From CAWDMC01 sp963803295 (GTDB lineage Bacteria > Acidobacteriota > Terriglobia > UBA7540), in the NCBI GenBank assembly GCA_963803295.1, contig CAWDMC010000010.1, positions 434,001 through 498,000 on the forward strand: DNA of 64,000 nt, in the 5' to 3' direction. Under the pieces are notes generated by a model. It was not told the origin of the DNA. It saw only the letters and a program-made list of their open reading frames with translations, and searched no databases. Below are positions 1 to 8,221 of this stretch, piece after piece (within the stretch, counting starts at the first letter, position 1; every line of letters begins with the position of its first letter). The position numbers and the translations under genes are program-made.

Positions 1-997
1 CCAGCGCCACCACGTAGACTGCTGCACCCATCAATTGCTCCACGATACCGGCGATGAGGTCAAAGCCCTTCTGCTTGTCGAAGCGCGACACGATGCCGAT
101 CACCGGACGATCGAGTTCCGGCGAGGCCACACCCATAGATCTGAGCAAGGCCTCTTTGCAGGTGCGCTTTCCAGTGAGGTCCTCGGGCCCGTAATTCGCC
201 GCGATCAGTTTGTCAGTGGCGGGATTCCAAGCCTCGTAGTCCACACCATTCAGGATGCCACGAAGGCGGCCGGAGCGGCGACGCAAAACACCATCCAGAC
301 CGAAACCGAAATCGGGAGTCTGAATCTCCTCAGCGTACTTTCTGCTTACTGTGGTGACGAAGTCCGAAAACTCGATGCCGCCCTTCAGGTAATTGACCTT
401 ACCGAAAAACTCCAGCCCCTGCCGGTTAAACAGACGGTAGTCGAGCGATGCTCGGAACAACACCTCGGAGGTGAAAAGCCCAGGATAACCAAGGTTATGA
501 ATTGTGAAGACCACCGCGGTCTTCGCGAAAAACAGGTCGCGGCGGTACATGCTCCGCAGGTAAGCCGGAACCGGCGCCGACTGCCAATCGTGGCAGTGGA
601 TGACATCAGGCGCGGGCGCCGACCGCTTCAAGAACTCCAGCGCGGCCATCGAGAAGGCGGCGAAGCGCACAGGATTATCCGGGTAGTCGACCCCTCTTTC
701 CTGGTAAAGGCCCTGCCGATCGAAAAACTCCGGGGCATCGACCAGGTAGTGCTCAACCCCGTTGTCGGTGCCACCGTCTTGAATCGAGGCAAAATGCCAA
801 CCCGAAGCCAGCGGGATAGTTATGCTATGGCCCCCAGGTACCACTCCGCCCGGCTGTGTCCCGCGGTAGCGCGGGATGATCACCTGCACCTGATGGCCGC
901 TGCCGGCTAAGGCTTTGGGAAGCGCGCCCACCACGTCCGCCAGGCCGCCGGTTTTCGAATACGGCACACATTCGGAGGCGACAAACGCAATCTTCAC
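1..997 (-). CDS. glgA: glycogen synthase, N-terminal part (cut by window edge)
   Basis: The enzyme transfers glucose from ADP-glucose (or UDP-glucose) to growing alpha-1,4-glucan. About 332 codons are present of a usual ~480; the C-terminal part lies beyond the left edge. Reading from a GTG at 997, the protein opens KIAFVASECVPYSKTGG and continues LADVVGALPKAL, the GT5 N-terminal nucleotide-sugar binding motif. Further motifs follow: DVIHCHDWQ, FTIHNLGYPG, GILNGVDYEAWNP and, near the edge, IGIVSRFDKQKGFDL. A GAGGAG ribosome binding site sits a few bases upstream of the GTG, which fixes the start. Its partner glgC lies 50 kb away at 51.1-52.3 kb, so the glycogen genes are not one operon here. 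Confidence 0.95.
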   Translation of the reverse strand, partial: MKIAFVASECVPYSKTGGLADVVGALPKALAGSGHQVQVIIPRYRGTQPGGVVPGGHSITIPLASGWHFASIQDGGTDNGVEHYLVDAPEFFDRQGLYQERGVDYPDNPVRFAAFSMAALEFLKRSAPAPDVIHCHDWQSAPVPAYLRSMYRRDLFFAKTAVVFTIHNLGYPGLFTSEVLFRASLDYRLFNRQGLEFFGKVNYLKGGIEFSDFVTTVSRKYAEEIQTPDFGFGLDGVLRRRSGRLRGILNGVDYEAWNPATDKLIAANYGPEDLTGKRTCKEALLRSMGVASPELDRPVIGIVSRFDKQKGFDLIAGIVEQLMGAAVYVVAL

Positions 998-1366
998 AAT
1001 TTCTCCTCAGGATCCTTTTGGGTTCGGGTGGCAGCGCGCGGATTTTTCGACTGATCCTTAGATAAATACGGTAAAAGAAAATAGGAAGGCCGTCAAGGAA
1101 GGGATCAGGGGGGGATCGACCGGAAAATCGAATCGATCTGTGGGCGGAACACGTACGCCAATCATTTCGGGCATGTTTGCACTTTTTGCGAGCCCCGAAG
1201 GGGCGACCTGTCTCAGCCCAGGCTAACGGCCTGGGTCGGACGGCCGATTTAGTCCTTCCCGGGCCGAGCCCTGAAAGGGCGTACTATTGAGCGTTACAGA
1301 TCATAGTGACGGCTTTAGCCCCTTTGGGGCTGAGCACCGGGTAGCCCAGAGAACAGAGGATTTGTC
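998..1366. other. intergenic region with short hairpins and a half MITE
   Basis: No gene is visible. The stretch holds several small perfect hairpins: GCCCC-gaa-GGGGC at 1192-1204, CCCAGG-N7-CCTGGG at 1217-1235 and a GCCCTG/AGGGC pair near 1268-1280. It ends with one terminal repeat of the MITE-like family listed separately. It separates divergently transcribed glgA and rsmA, so both promoters should lie here, but I see no convincing -35/-10 pair. Confidence 0.5.
1282..1313 (+). repeat. solo terminal repeat of the MITE-like family
   Basis: The segment runs TACTATTGAGCGTTAC, then an AGATCATAGTGACGGC block. It matches the terminal inverted repeats of the elements at 5960-6202 and 26190-26314 (shared core TTGAGC.TTACAAATCATAGTGACGGC with one or two changes). 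No partner repeat is seen nearby, so this is a fragment or an element whose other end has decayed. Confidence 0.6.
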
Positions 1367-2176
1367 ATGCCGGGGCCAACTCGCCGGCCGCCAAAGCTCG
1401 GACAACACTTCCTCGCGGATCGAAGTTACCGCGAACGCGTGGCGGCAGCAATACCGGTGAAGTCCGACGATCTCGTGATTGAAATCGGTCCGGGCGAAGG
1501 CGCCCTCACCCACCTTCTTGTGGAGCGAGGGAGCAAAGTTGTGGCCGTCGAGGTCGATCAGGACCTCGCGGCAAGACTCCGTGCTGGTTTTCCAGGCGAT
1601 CCGCAACTCGAGATCCTGTGTGCCGATGTCTTGACGACGGATCTTGCCGCGATCTGCCGGCGGCAGGGTACCGACCAGTGCGTTGTCTTCGGCAACCTGC
1701 CCTATTACATTACCTCGCCCATTCTGCATCATCTTTTCGCGGCGCACAGCAGCATCCGCGCCATGGGTCTGATGATGCAACTGGAAGTGGCGCACCGGTT
1801 GACGGCTCAACCCGGCAACCGCGATTACGGTTATCTCAGCATACTGACGCAGATCCACTCGGAGCCACGCCGGCTCTTCACCATCCCACCGGGAGCGTTT
1901 TCGCCGCCGCCCAAGGTCCAGTCGGCCCTGGTGGATTTCCGCATGTCGCGAAAATTCCCTTCCTGGAGTGACGGAGATCTCGGCCGGTTTCTGGAATTCG
2001 TCAAGACTTGCTTCGCCCATAAGCGCAAGAATCTGCTCAATAATCTCGGGTCGCAGTACACCCGTGAACGAGTTGAAACGGCGCTTGGACAAGTGGGATC
2101 TTCACGATCGGCTCGCGCTGAAGAATTTGGGTTAAAGGAGATCGCCGAACTATGGCGAATCCTCTCGGGAGGATAA
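1367..2176 (+). CDS. rsmA: 16S rRNA (adenine1518/1519-N6)-dimethyltransferase
   Basis: This methyltransferase (KsgA) dimethylates two adjacent adenines near the 3' end of 16S rRNA during 30S assembly, using S-adenosylmethionine. The 269-residue protein has the family opening PKLGQHFLADRS (residues 9-20), SAM motif I EIGPGEGALTHL (39-50), the acidic VAVEVDQDLA segment, and the catalytic NLPYYITSPI motif (from residue 110). The C-terminal part contains the PPPKVQSALVDF signature. Length is normal. A GAGG about 8 bases before the ATG serves as ribosome binding site. It stands alone on the plus strand between minus-strand genes. Confidence 0.96.
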   Translation: MPGPTRRPPKLGQHFLADRSYRERVAAAIPVKSDDLVIEIGPGEGALTHLLVERGSKVVAVEVDQDLAARLRAGFPGDPQLEILCADVLTTDLAAICRRQGTDQCVVFGNLPYYITSPILHHLFAAHSSIRAMGLMMQLEVAHRLTAQPGNRDYGYLSILTQIHSEPRRLFTIPPGAFSPPPKVQSALVDFRMSRKFPSWSDGDLGRFLEFVKTCFAHKRKNLLNNLGSQYTRERVETALGQVGSSRSARAEEFGLKEIAELWRILSGG

Positions 2177-2245
2177 CTGGAGGGGCGGGCCGGCCCCAGG
2201 GGTGCCACTCCTGAAGGCCGGCTGGCGCTTGTCAGTGAGGCCGAT

Positions 2246-2737
2246 CTACCGTCCGCTCGCTTTGCTCGTGGCACTCGCGGCGAATTGGCCGGGGGTGTAA
2301 GTGCCGGGGACAGTGCGGAAGGCAATGTTAAAGCGGTTCCACCCGTTGATGGCAACCACAGCCAGCGTGAGGTAGGCGAGTTCGCTGTCTTTGAACTGCT
2401 GGCGAACCTCGTCAAAGACGGCGTCCGGAACATGGCCATCGGCGATCAGCGTCACCGCTTCCGTCCAGGCCAGCGCCGCCCGTTCCCGATCGGAATAGAA
2501 AGGGGACTCCCGCCAGGCGGCTAATTCGTAAAGTCGTTGCTCGTTTTCTCCGGCTGCCCGTAAATCCTTCCAGTGCATGTCGATGCAGTAGGCACAACCG
2601 TTGATCTGGGAGGCGCGCAGGTACATAAGATTGATGAGGGAGGGTTCCAGGCCGGAGGCGCTAAGAGCCTGTTCGAACCCCATCATGGTCCTGAAAATCT
2701 GCGGCGGGGCGGCTTTGACTTCCAATCTTGCTTTCAT
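2246..2737 (-). CDS. AhpD-like / carboxymuconolactone decarboxylase-family protein
   Basis: The protein has 163 residues and belongs to the AhpD/CMD superfamily of small helical antioxidant proteins. The redox motif is INGCAYCIDMH, with Cys48 and Cys51 as the CxxC pair and His55 after it, which is the catalytic arrangement of alkylhydroperoxidase AhpD. The rest (LRASQINGC, RERAALAWTEAVTLIADG, LTLAVVAINGWNRFNIAFR) fits the family closely. An AAAGGAGC ribosome binding site precedes the ATG. Its upstream region is one copy of a ~108-bp element repeated upstream of the 3226-3690 gene. The partner reductant cannot be told from the window. Confidence 0.88.
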   Translation of the reverse strand: MKARLEVKAAPPQIFRTMMGFEQALSASGLEPSLINLMYLRASQINGCAYCIDMHWKDLRAAGENEQRLYELAAWRESPFYSDRERAALAWTEAVTLIADGHVPDAVFDEVRQQFKDSELAYLTLAVVAINGWNRFNIAFRTVPGTYTPGQFAASATSKASGR

Positions 2738-2750
2738 AGACTGCTCCTTT

Positions 2751-2858
2751 CAAGTCAAATTCGGGCTGGCCACAAACATCGCAGTCGTTCCCGAGTTCCC
2801 CCTTCTAGATCTATTTTCCCGCTTGAGAATTAAAAGTCAAGTGGAGCCAGTTGGTCGG
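2751..2858 (-). repeat. duplicated upstream element, copy 1
   Basis: Read on the minus strand, this ~108-bp segment starts near TTGACTTTTAATTCTCAAGC and ends near TTTGACTTGAAAGGAGC, immediately before the AhpD-like start. A second clearly related copy lies at 3787-3895 in the same orientation, also upstream of a minus-strand gene. Shared blocks on the minus strand include GAAAATAGA, GGGGGAA and CCCGAA. The first TTGACT is a plausible -35. It may be a mobile promoter or leader module. Confidence 0.65.
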
Positions 2859-2964
2859 AAGCTCCTTTCCAACTGCATTGAAATTGGCCTTCAGAAGGGT
2901 ATTGAATCGTTCGACAAATACACACTCTGGGCGTAGAACTACACGGCGGTAGCTAACATAGCTC

Positions 2965-3140
2965 AATGTGGTCGAGTATGTTCGCGACAACGTTCACACG
3001 AACATTCTGGAGAACTTCTGGTCGCTTCTGAAGCGGGGTGGCATGACACCTATATCAGCGTCGAACCGTCCGTTTGTTCCGCTAACTTGGACGAGCAAGC
3101 ACTGTCGAGCATCCGACGTATCTCGCGGCCTATGCTCTTT
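2965..3140 (+). pseudogene. IS1595-type transposase fragment
   Basis: A short stretch reads VHTNILENFWSLLKRG, matching the conserved VHTNTIEGFWSLLKRG segment near the catalytic end of IS1595/ISXO2-like DDE transposases. After a frame change the DNA continues HDTYISVEP and LDEQA, which also fits that family (normally xTYHHVSPxHLxRYLDEFxFRxN). The remainder of the gene is missing and the frame is broken at least twice, so this is a remnant. It lies inside the interval bounded by the two related elements at 2751-2858 and 3787-3895. Confidence 0.7.
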
Positions 3141-3225
3141 GGCGATTGAACGGGATTCACCCTCTTTTTTTTTGGGCACTAAGTTGACAAAATAGTTGCG
3201 AATCCGACGATCCTCATTGTCTGGC

Positions 3226-3690
3226 TTATTTTTGGCGGGCGTCTTTAGCCCGACAGCCGCTTTCCTTATGGTTTATCGCGTCCGCTAATTTCTCGGCCTC
3301 ATCCCGCACAAATGGGCTCAGCATAAAGCCCTTGCCGGTGATCGGATCGAGGATTCTGGCTATTCTGATGAGACGCCCGTTGACAAGGAAGGCGATCTGC
3401 TTGCCGACATTATTCGCCGTGAACGTCTGAATACGCTTTGCACCGGCGGGCGTCGTGCTGACATTGAGGACGATCTGGCCCTCCGTCAGTGACACGCTCG
3501 CATGCGTGAAATCGCTAATAGTCAATAGCGGTTTTTCATTAAGGGAAACGAGCCTCCCGTCATCGGAAGTTATGCGCCGCATTGAACCCTCGGGTTTATC
3601 GGCCACTACACTGACTTCCATGGTTGGGCATGTCTGTGCATTAAGAACATAGCCAGCGAGCACCATTGCTAACACAAGCATCTTTCCCAT
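3226..3690 (-). CDS. small secreted protein with SecD P1-like domain
   Basis: The 154-residue protein starts MGKMLVLAMVLAGYVLNAQT, a short signal peptide probably cut after Ala-Gln. The body resembles the first periplasmic (P1) head region of the SecD translocase subunit: TISDFTHASVSL, then VGKQIAFLVNGRLIRIARIL, then the DEAEKLADAIN ending. No SecD membrane helices are present, so it is a stand-alone exported domain of unknown job. The start at 3690 is preferred over an upstream ATG at 3864 because GGGAG lies 7 bases before it and a signal peptide follows directly. Upstream lies the second copy of the duplicated element. Confidence 0.7.
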   Translation of the reverse strand: MGKMLVLAMVLAGYVLNAQTCPTMEVSVVADKPEGSMRRITSDDGRLVSLNEKPLLTISDFTHASVSLTEGQIVLNVSTTPAGAKRIQTFTANNVGKQIAFLVNGRLIRIARILDPITGKGFMLSPFVRDEAEKLADAINHKESGCRAKDARQK

Positions 3691-3786
3691 TTTTCTACTC
3701 CCTGTATGATCGGGATGGCTTCTTCGCTCGCGCTGCTTCCACTTCGCCTCAGCACTCAAGATAGCTTCTCTGCATGAAACACTGTT

Positions 3787-3895
3787 CAAGTCAATGTTCG
3801 GGTTGGACAACAACCTCGAAGTATTCCCCGAATTCCCCCTCTCTGGGTCTATTTTCGCGCTCAAGAATCAAGAGTCAAACGGAGCCAGTGGTCGG
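3787..3895 (-). repeat. duplicated upstream element, copy 2
   Basis: This copy is related to 2751-2858. On the minus strand it runs from TTGACTCTTGATTCTTGAGC to CATTGACTTGAAC. It lies about 97 bases before the start of the SecD-P1-like gene. The two copies differ by scattered substitutions and one-base gaps, so the duplication is old. Confidence 0.65.
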
Positions 3896-4024
3896 GTAGC
3901 CCTGGCGAGCTTGAACCCGAAATCTATAGAGATGGTTGCCGGATCAAGCCACTTAAAACAGCCAGCCAGACCTCGCAGCCCGGCCACGCACGCTTGGGGT
4001 AATGCAATCCGACCCGGGCCGGGT

Positions 4025-5836
4025 TTACCGATCACTGAGCCGCTCGAATTTCACCGCATCTACGATGATCGCGCCATCGGCGGCGTTGCTGAGACTGACG
4101 TAGTGAGGATCGGCAAAGGTTCCCAAAGACCGCCAATTGCCGGCGCCGCGATTGAAATCGACCAGGACCGTTCTTGAGCTGGCTTCGGTCACGATCGTAA
4201 ACGGCGCGTTCGTCGCCAAGCGACCAATTGAAGGATGGCCGTAGTAGACGGAGATTTCATAAGTGCCGACCAGGGGATCGTCACTCCGCCAGATGGCGGT
4301 TCTCGTCCCGTCGCCCGCTTCGGTCCAGAAGGCGCCCGTTTCGTAATTGCCGCTCTCGGTCGCGACATCGTTATGCCAGCCGCCGCCGGTCAGCAGAAGC
4401 CGGCCGCCGATGGTCTGATCATCGACGATGGTTTCCTGCTCGGGCTCGGTATAGATTCTCCAACGCCTGAGTTGGACATCCCGGGCTGGCTGATTCTCTT
4501 TCATCCACTCATCGAGTTGTTGCGAAAGCTCCGCAACGACACTACGGCGCGCGGCGGCCACGTCAACCTGCTCCGCGGGGTCCTGCTTCAGATCGAAAAG
4601 CTGGGTCCTGCCATCCCAAAGATATCGGATCAGGCGATAGTTCTGTGAGCGGACGGACCGTGCCGGGACTCCGGCATCCTCTTCGGCGTAGATGTACCGG
4701 TTCACCTCGGTTGCACTCCCCTTGATGAGCGGAACCAGACTGTGACCCTCCGCTCCTTCCAGGATCGGAAGCCCCGCCAGATCAAGCAGGGTCTGGGCGG
4801 TATCCACGTTGGAGCCAAGCCCATTCACGACCGAGCCCGAGGGCATACCAGGACCGGCGATGATCAGCGGGATGTGCAAGTTCTCATCGTACAGGGAACG
4901 GTGATCGAAGGTGAGGAAGTCCTTCGGGTGCGAGAACATCAATTCCCCGTGGTCGGAGGTCAACGCCACGATCGTGTTTGAATCGAGCCCCAACTCGTGA
5001 ACGTGCCCGAGCAGCTTGCCAATATACCTGTCAACGTAATGGATCTTGCCGTCATAGAGCTGGTACAAACGCTCGATTGCCTTCTGATCGCCCAGCATGG
5101 CCAGGCGCTTCAGGGGCGCATGCTCGACATCGTAGCCGGTGTCGGACATGTACGGATAAGCGTCCGATTTGAACAGATCGTCTTCCGCAGGCGGGTTGTA
5201 GGGCGAGTGCGGCTCCCAGAAATGCACGTAGAGGAAAAACGGTTGCGAGCGATGCTGGTCGAGCCACGGTATTACCTTCTCGAGTGTCGCAGGCGCAGTA
5301 TAGCGGGAGTTCGCTTGCAGGCCCAGCCTTTGCGTCACATTGACCGCTGCTGCGCTTCCTTCTGTATAGTCCTGGAACCCGCGGCCGGTCAGCCCCTCGC
5401 CCGCCAGCGAATTGTTCACATAGGCTGCAGTTCGATAGCCGTGATTCTTGAAGTCTTCCGCCAAAACGGGAACGTCCTTGTTGAGGAGGGGCATTCCGGG
5501 ACGCCAAAAGAGTGTAACGCCGTTGCGGGAGGGAAAAAGGGAACTATGCAGCGCACTAAAGGAAGGCGCAGTCCATGAGCCGACGGTGAAGAAATGGGCA
5601 AAGCGGACGCCTCGCGCAGCCAGAGTGTCAATCTGGGGGGTTGTGTCTCGGGGATTTCCGTAAACATGAATCCTATCGGCCTGAAGCTGATCGGCCACAA
5701 TGAGGATGACATTAGGTGTTGCACGCTTCTCGCGGGAAGGGGCGGGAAACAACGAACCGCCAATCAGGACTGGCAGGGCGGCTGCCCATATTCCTTTCCG
5801 ATACCACTTTCGAAAAATTCTGGATCCCAACATCAT
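4025..5836 (-). CDS. sulfatase-family hydrolase fused to golvesin-like C-terminal domain
   Basis: The 603-residue protein has an N-terminal hydrophobic segment (about residues 16-32), so it is exported or membrane-anchored. An alkaline-phosphatase/sulfatase-superfamily domain follows: NVILIVADQLQADR (Asp49 as metal ligand), TPQIDTLAARGVRFAHFF, and TSDHGELMFSH as the second metal motif. Where type I sulfatases have C-x-P-S-R, this protein has T-A-P-S-F (residues 89-93), so the formylglycine Cys/Ser is absent and it may not be a sulfatase in reaction. The last ~127 residues (GGRLLLTGGGWHND to VDAVKFERL) resemble the golvesin/xanthan-lyase accessory domain. The start at 5836 has AGGAGG 7 bases upstream; an earlier in-frame ATG at 6031 lies inside a MITE-like repeat and is rejected. 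Confidence 0.88.
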   Translation of the reverse strand: MMLGSRIFRKWYRKGIWAAALPVLIGGSLFPAPSREKRATPNVILIVADQLQADRIHVYGNPRDTTPQIDTLAARGVRFAHFFTVGSWTAPSFSALHSSLFPSRNGVTLFWRPGMPLLNKDVPVLAEDFKNHGYRTAAYVNNSLAGEGLTGRGFQDYTEGSAAAVNVTQRLGLQANSRYTAPATLEKVIPWLDQHRSQPFFLYVHFWEPHSPYNPPAEDDLFKSDAYPYMSDTGYDVEHAPLKRLAMLGDQKAIERLYQLYDGKIHYVDRYIGKLLGHVHELGLDSNTIVALTSDHGELMFSHPKDFLTFDHRSLYDENLHIPLIIAGPGMPSGSVVNGLGSNVDTAQTLLDLAGLPILEGAEGHSLVPLIKGSATEVNRYIYAEEDAGVPARSVRSQNYRLIRYLWDGRTQLFDLKQDPAEQVDVAAARRSVVAELSQQLDEWMKENQPARDVQLRRWRIYTEPEQETIVDDQTIGGRLLLTGGGWHNDVATESGNYETGAFWTEAGDGTRTAIWRSDDPLVGTYEISVYYGHPSIGRLATNAPFTIVTEASSRTVLVDFNRGAGNWRSLGTFADPHYVSLSNAADGAIIVDAVKFERLSDR

Positions 5837-5959
5837 TCCAAAACCTCCTGGCCGGTCGCTGTTGCGGCGCAGCAAGCGCTTGCCTAACGCGACCATTTGG
5901 CGTAGGAAATGGCAAGCCCTTACCTCTCGATTCGGACTTCGCAACTCAAACTTGGGAGC

Positions 5960-6202
5960 TACTTGAGCATTACAAATCACTGTGACCTCAACTCTCCCAA
6001 GGAGCAGAATTGCTAAGTTGTTGAAAAACATGATAGCTACAATTCGACGCTCCTTGCCGTTTTGCCCAGACCAGAGGTCTGGTATTTCACTGTAGCGGCG
6101 CTGTCCCTTCGCTCACTCAGGGCAGGCTCTCAGCGCCGAAAACGCCGGTGGGGACACCGGCGCTACAGTAAAGCCGTCACTATGATTTGTAATACTCAAG
6201 TA
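5960..6202. mobile_element. MITE-like element with 27-bp terminal inverted repeats
   Basis: The left end reads TACTTGAGCATTACAAATCA and the right end, reverse-complemented, TACTTGAGTATTACAAATCA. Over 27 bases they differ at about three positions. The 243-bp element has no reading frame of its own. Near its right end is a GCCGGTG-GGGA-CACCGGC hairpin also present in the copy at 26190-26314. The ends begin and finish in TA, consistent with TA target duplication. Confidence 0.75.
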
Positions 6203-6374
6203 CACCAGCTTACCCGAGCGACCGCGGAAACCAGATGATATATCGATTCGTAAGATGTCATCTAATATCCCACAAAGTGGTCCCAAATCACTGTCCGAGT
6301 CTGTACGAAAGAGCACGGAACGGTGCGGAGAAAGTGCGGAAAAGCAGCGGAAAACCAGCGGAACCTGGCGGGAT

Positions 6375-7967
6375 TTAGTGGGGATGGGAAAACCAGGGGC
6401 TCAATTTGGCGAGGTATGAATCCAATTCCCGGATGCGCAACAATTTTGCCCCGATCCCCGCCACAATGAAGCCAGCCACACTGGCCACGATCAACACGAT
6501 CAGGGCCCCGTGGGTTGTTCTCCAGGCGATATGAGTTTCGACTACCCGAACTACCTCATAGCTCGCGAGGCCTGCGCCAGCGGAAGCAATGGCCATCTTT
6601 AGGGTGAACCAAAGCAGATCCTTAGCGCCCGGATTGTGGAGGTGGCGGCCGAGCAGTACGAAAAGAATAATCGCGTAAGCGATGATACCGATTGAACTTG
6701 CCAGTGCCAGCCCCAGGTGCTGCAAGTGCCGCACCAGAATCCAGTAGACGGGAAGGTTGAGGAACGTAATCAACGTCCCCATAAGGGCTGGGGTTAGGGT
6801 ATTACGGGTGGCGTAGAAACCGCGGGACAGAATGTTCTGAGCACCCCATGCAAACATACCGATTGAGAACATCACCAGCGTGGCGGCCGTGGCCTCGAAA
6901 TCCGTACCGTGCAGCCTGGTATGTGAAAACACAAAGTAGAGCAAAGGCTGGCTCTCAGCCATGGTCAGAGCTGCAATGGGCAGGAGCATCAGTAACAACC
7001 CTTTGAGAGTGGAATTCAACGTACGGCTGAGTTCGTCAAATTTTCTCTCCGAGTAAAGGTGCGCCAGGAAAGGAAAGGAGGCGACACCGACGGCCTGCCC
7101 AACTACGCCCAACGGAACCCGCATCAGAGTCTTGGCGTAGCTCAGCCAGGTAATCGAAGCGGGCCGCAAGTAAGAACCGAAGATACGAATGATCCAGTCG
7201 TCTGCGAACACAAGTGATAGCGCAAGCATGATGGGGACGGCCAGTTTGATGAACATCCGGAACCCGGGATGCCCGAGGTCAAGCGAGGGCCGGTAGCGCG
7301 CTCCGATTCTGGCCGCTCCGTATACCTGCAGACCGAAAATGCCTACCAGCGCCCCGATCAGCACGCCGAAGGCAAAGGCGGTGATCCCGAATCGCGAGGA
7401 AAGTGCAAAGCCCATCAGCACTATAAAAAAGTTGTAGACCAGGGGCGCAAGTGAGGGCAGGACGAAGCGCCCTTTGGCGTACTGAACAGCGCTGAGCACG
7501 CTGCCAAGATAAAAGCAGATCTGCGCCGGCAGCATCAGCCTGGTCAGATGAATGACCACGGAGCGCTGGGCAGGCGGGAACCCAGGGGCGATGATCGCGA
7601 CCAGTTCGGGTGCGAAGACCTCCCCCGCCGCAACCAGAACCAGTAGCACCAAGCTCATGAAGGTAAGCACGACGGAGAACACGTGCCAGCCTTCCTGCTC
7701 GCGCCGGTCTGCCAGGTACTTGCTGAAGACCGGGATGAAAATGACGCTTAGCGATCCGGCTGCCACCAGATAGTTAAGGAAATCGGGCAGGGTGAAGGCG
7801 GCGTAATAAGCATCGGTAGTGCCGCTCGCGCCCACCAGGTGAGCCAAGGCCCATTCGCGCACGAGTCCTAGTACCCTGCTGGCAAGCACGCCGCCCATCA
7901 CAATGCCAGTGGATTGAAGAATACGCCTCTTAAGCTGGTGGGTGTCAGCGCTGGTAGGTGTCAACAA
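6375..7967 (-). CDS. murJ: lipid II flippase
   Basis: MurJ (MviN) moves the peptidoglycan precursor lipid II across the cytoplasmic membrane. The protein has about 530 residues with 13-14 hydrophobic helices and the family signatures GIVMGGVLASRVLGLVREW, TDAYYAAFTLPDFLNYLVA, SLSVIFIPVFSKYL and TLMRVPLGVVGQAVGVASFP. No ATG occurs at the expected place. The frame stays open through the adjacent tRNA gene to 8027, but those residues are tRNA sequence, so I place the start at the tandem TTG codons 7964-7967. An ATG at 7898 would remove the first conserved residues. The gene lies right behind tRNA-Ala on the same strand. Confidence 0.92.
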   Translation of the reverse strand: MLTPTSADTHQLKRRILQSTGIVMGGVLASRVLGLVREWALAHLVGASGTTDAYYAAFTLPDFLNYLVAAGSLSVIFIPVFSKYLADRREQEGWHVFSVVLTFMSLVLLVLVAAGEVFAPELVAIIAPGFPPAQRSVVIHLTRLMLPAQICFYLGSVLSAVQYAKGRFVLPSLAPLVYNFFIVLMGFALSSRFGITAFAFGVLIGALVGIFGLQVYGAARIGARYRPSLDLGHPGFRMFIKLAVPIMLALSLVFADDWIIRIFGSYLRPASITWLSYAKTLMRVPLGVVGQAVGVASFPFLAHLYSERKFDELSRTLNSTLKGLLLMLLPIAALTMAESQPLLYFVFSHTRLHGTDFEATAATLVMFSIGMFAWGAQNILSRGFYATRNTLTPALMGTLITFLNLPVYWILVRHLQHLGLALASSIGIIAYAIILFVLLGRHLHNPGAKDLLWFTLKMAIASAGAGLASYEVVRVVETHIAWRTTHGALIVLIVASVAGFIVAGIGAKLLRIRELDSYLAKLSPWFSHPH

Positions 7968-7983
7968 TGGGTTCCATGAGCCA

Positions 7984-8059
7984 TGGTGGACCTGGGGAGG
8001 TTCGAACTCCCGACCCCCTGGTTGCAAACCAGGTGCTCTCCCAACTGAGCTACAGGCCC
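7984..8059 (-). tRNA. tRNA-Ala (anticodon TGC)
   Basis: On the minus strand the gene starts GGGCCTGTAGCTCAG and has the anticodon arm CTGGTTTGCAACCAG with anticodon TGC, then a T-arm GGGAGTTCGAACCTCCC. The acceptor strands GGGCCTG and CAGGTCC pair (one G-T), and the 3' CCA is encoded at 7984-7986. The 5' end is duplicated just outside the gene. Confidence 0.95.
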
Positions 8060-8077
8060 GACTGAGCTACAGGCCCG
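8044..8077. repeat. 17-bp tandem duplication of the tRNA-Ala 5' end
   Basis: The sequence ACTGAGCTACAGGCCCG occurs twice head to tail (8044-8060 and 8061-8077). The first copy is the 5' end of tRNA-Ala; the second lies immediately upstream of it on the transcribed strand. It could be a replication-slippage duplication or a scar of integration at the tRNA. Confidence 0.85.
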
Positions 8078-8221
8078 ACCCTTCCGCCAAGCTAATTTCA
8101 TATTGATGGTGAAAGCCTGTTCCGTCAAGTGGCTTGGCGGTTATGGTCACCCGTAGTCGTGTTAGTATTAAGAAGTTGTGTTGTGCGCCCGCCCTGGGGC
8201 TATTAGTAAACCTGGAGAAGC

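Noticed and set aside
1301..2092. Long open frame on the minus strand over rsmA
   Set aside because: It is the antisense shadow of rsmA, which has all family motifs; the antisense product has none.
5837..6031. N-terminal extension of the sulfatase
   Set aside because: It runs into the MITE-like element, lacks a ribosome binding site, and a strong site precedes the ATG at 5836.
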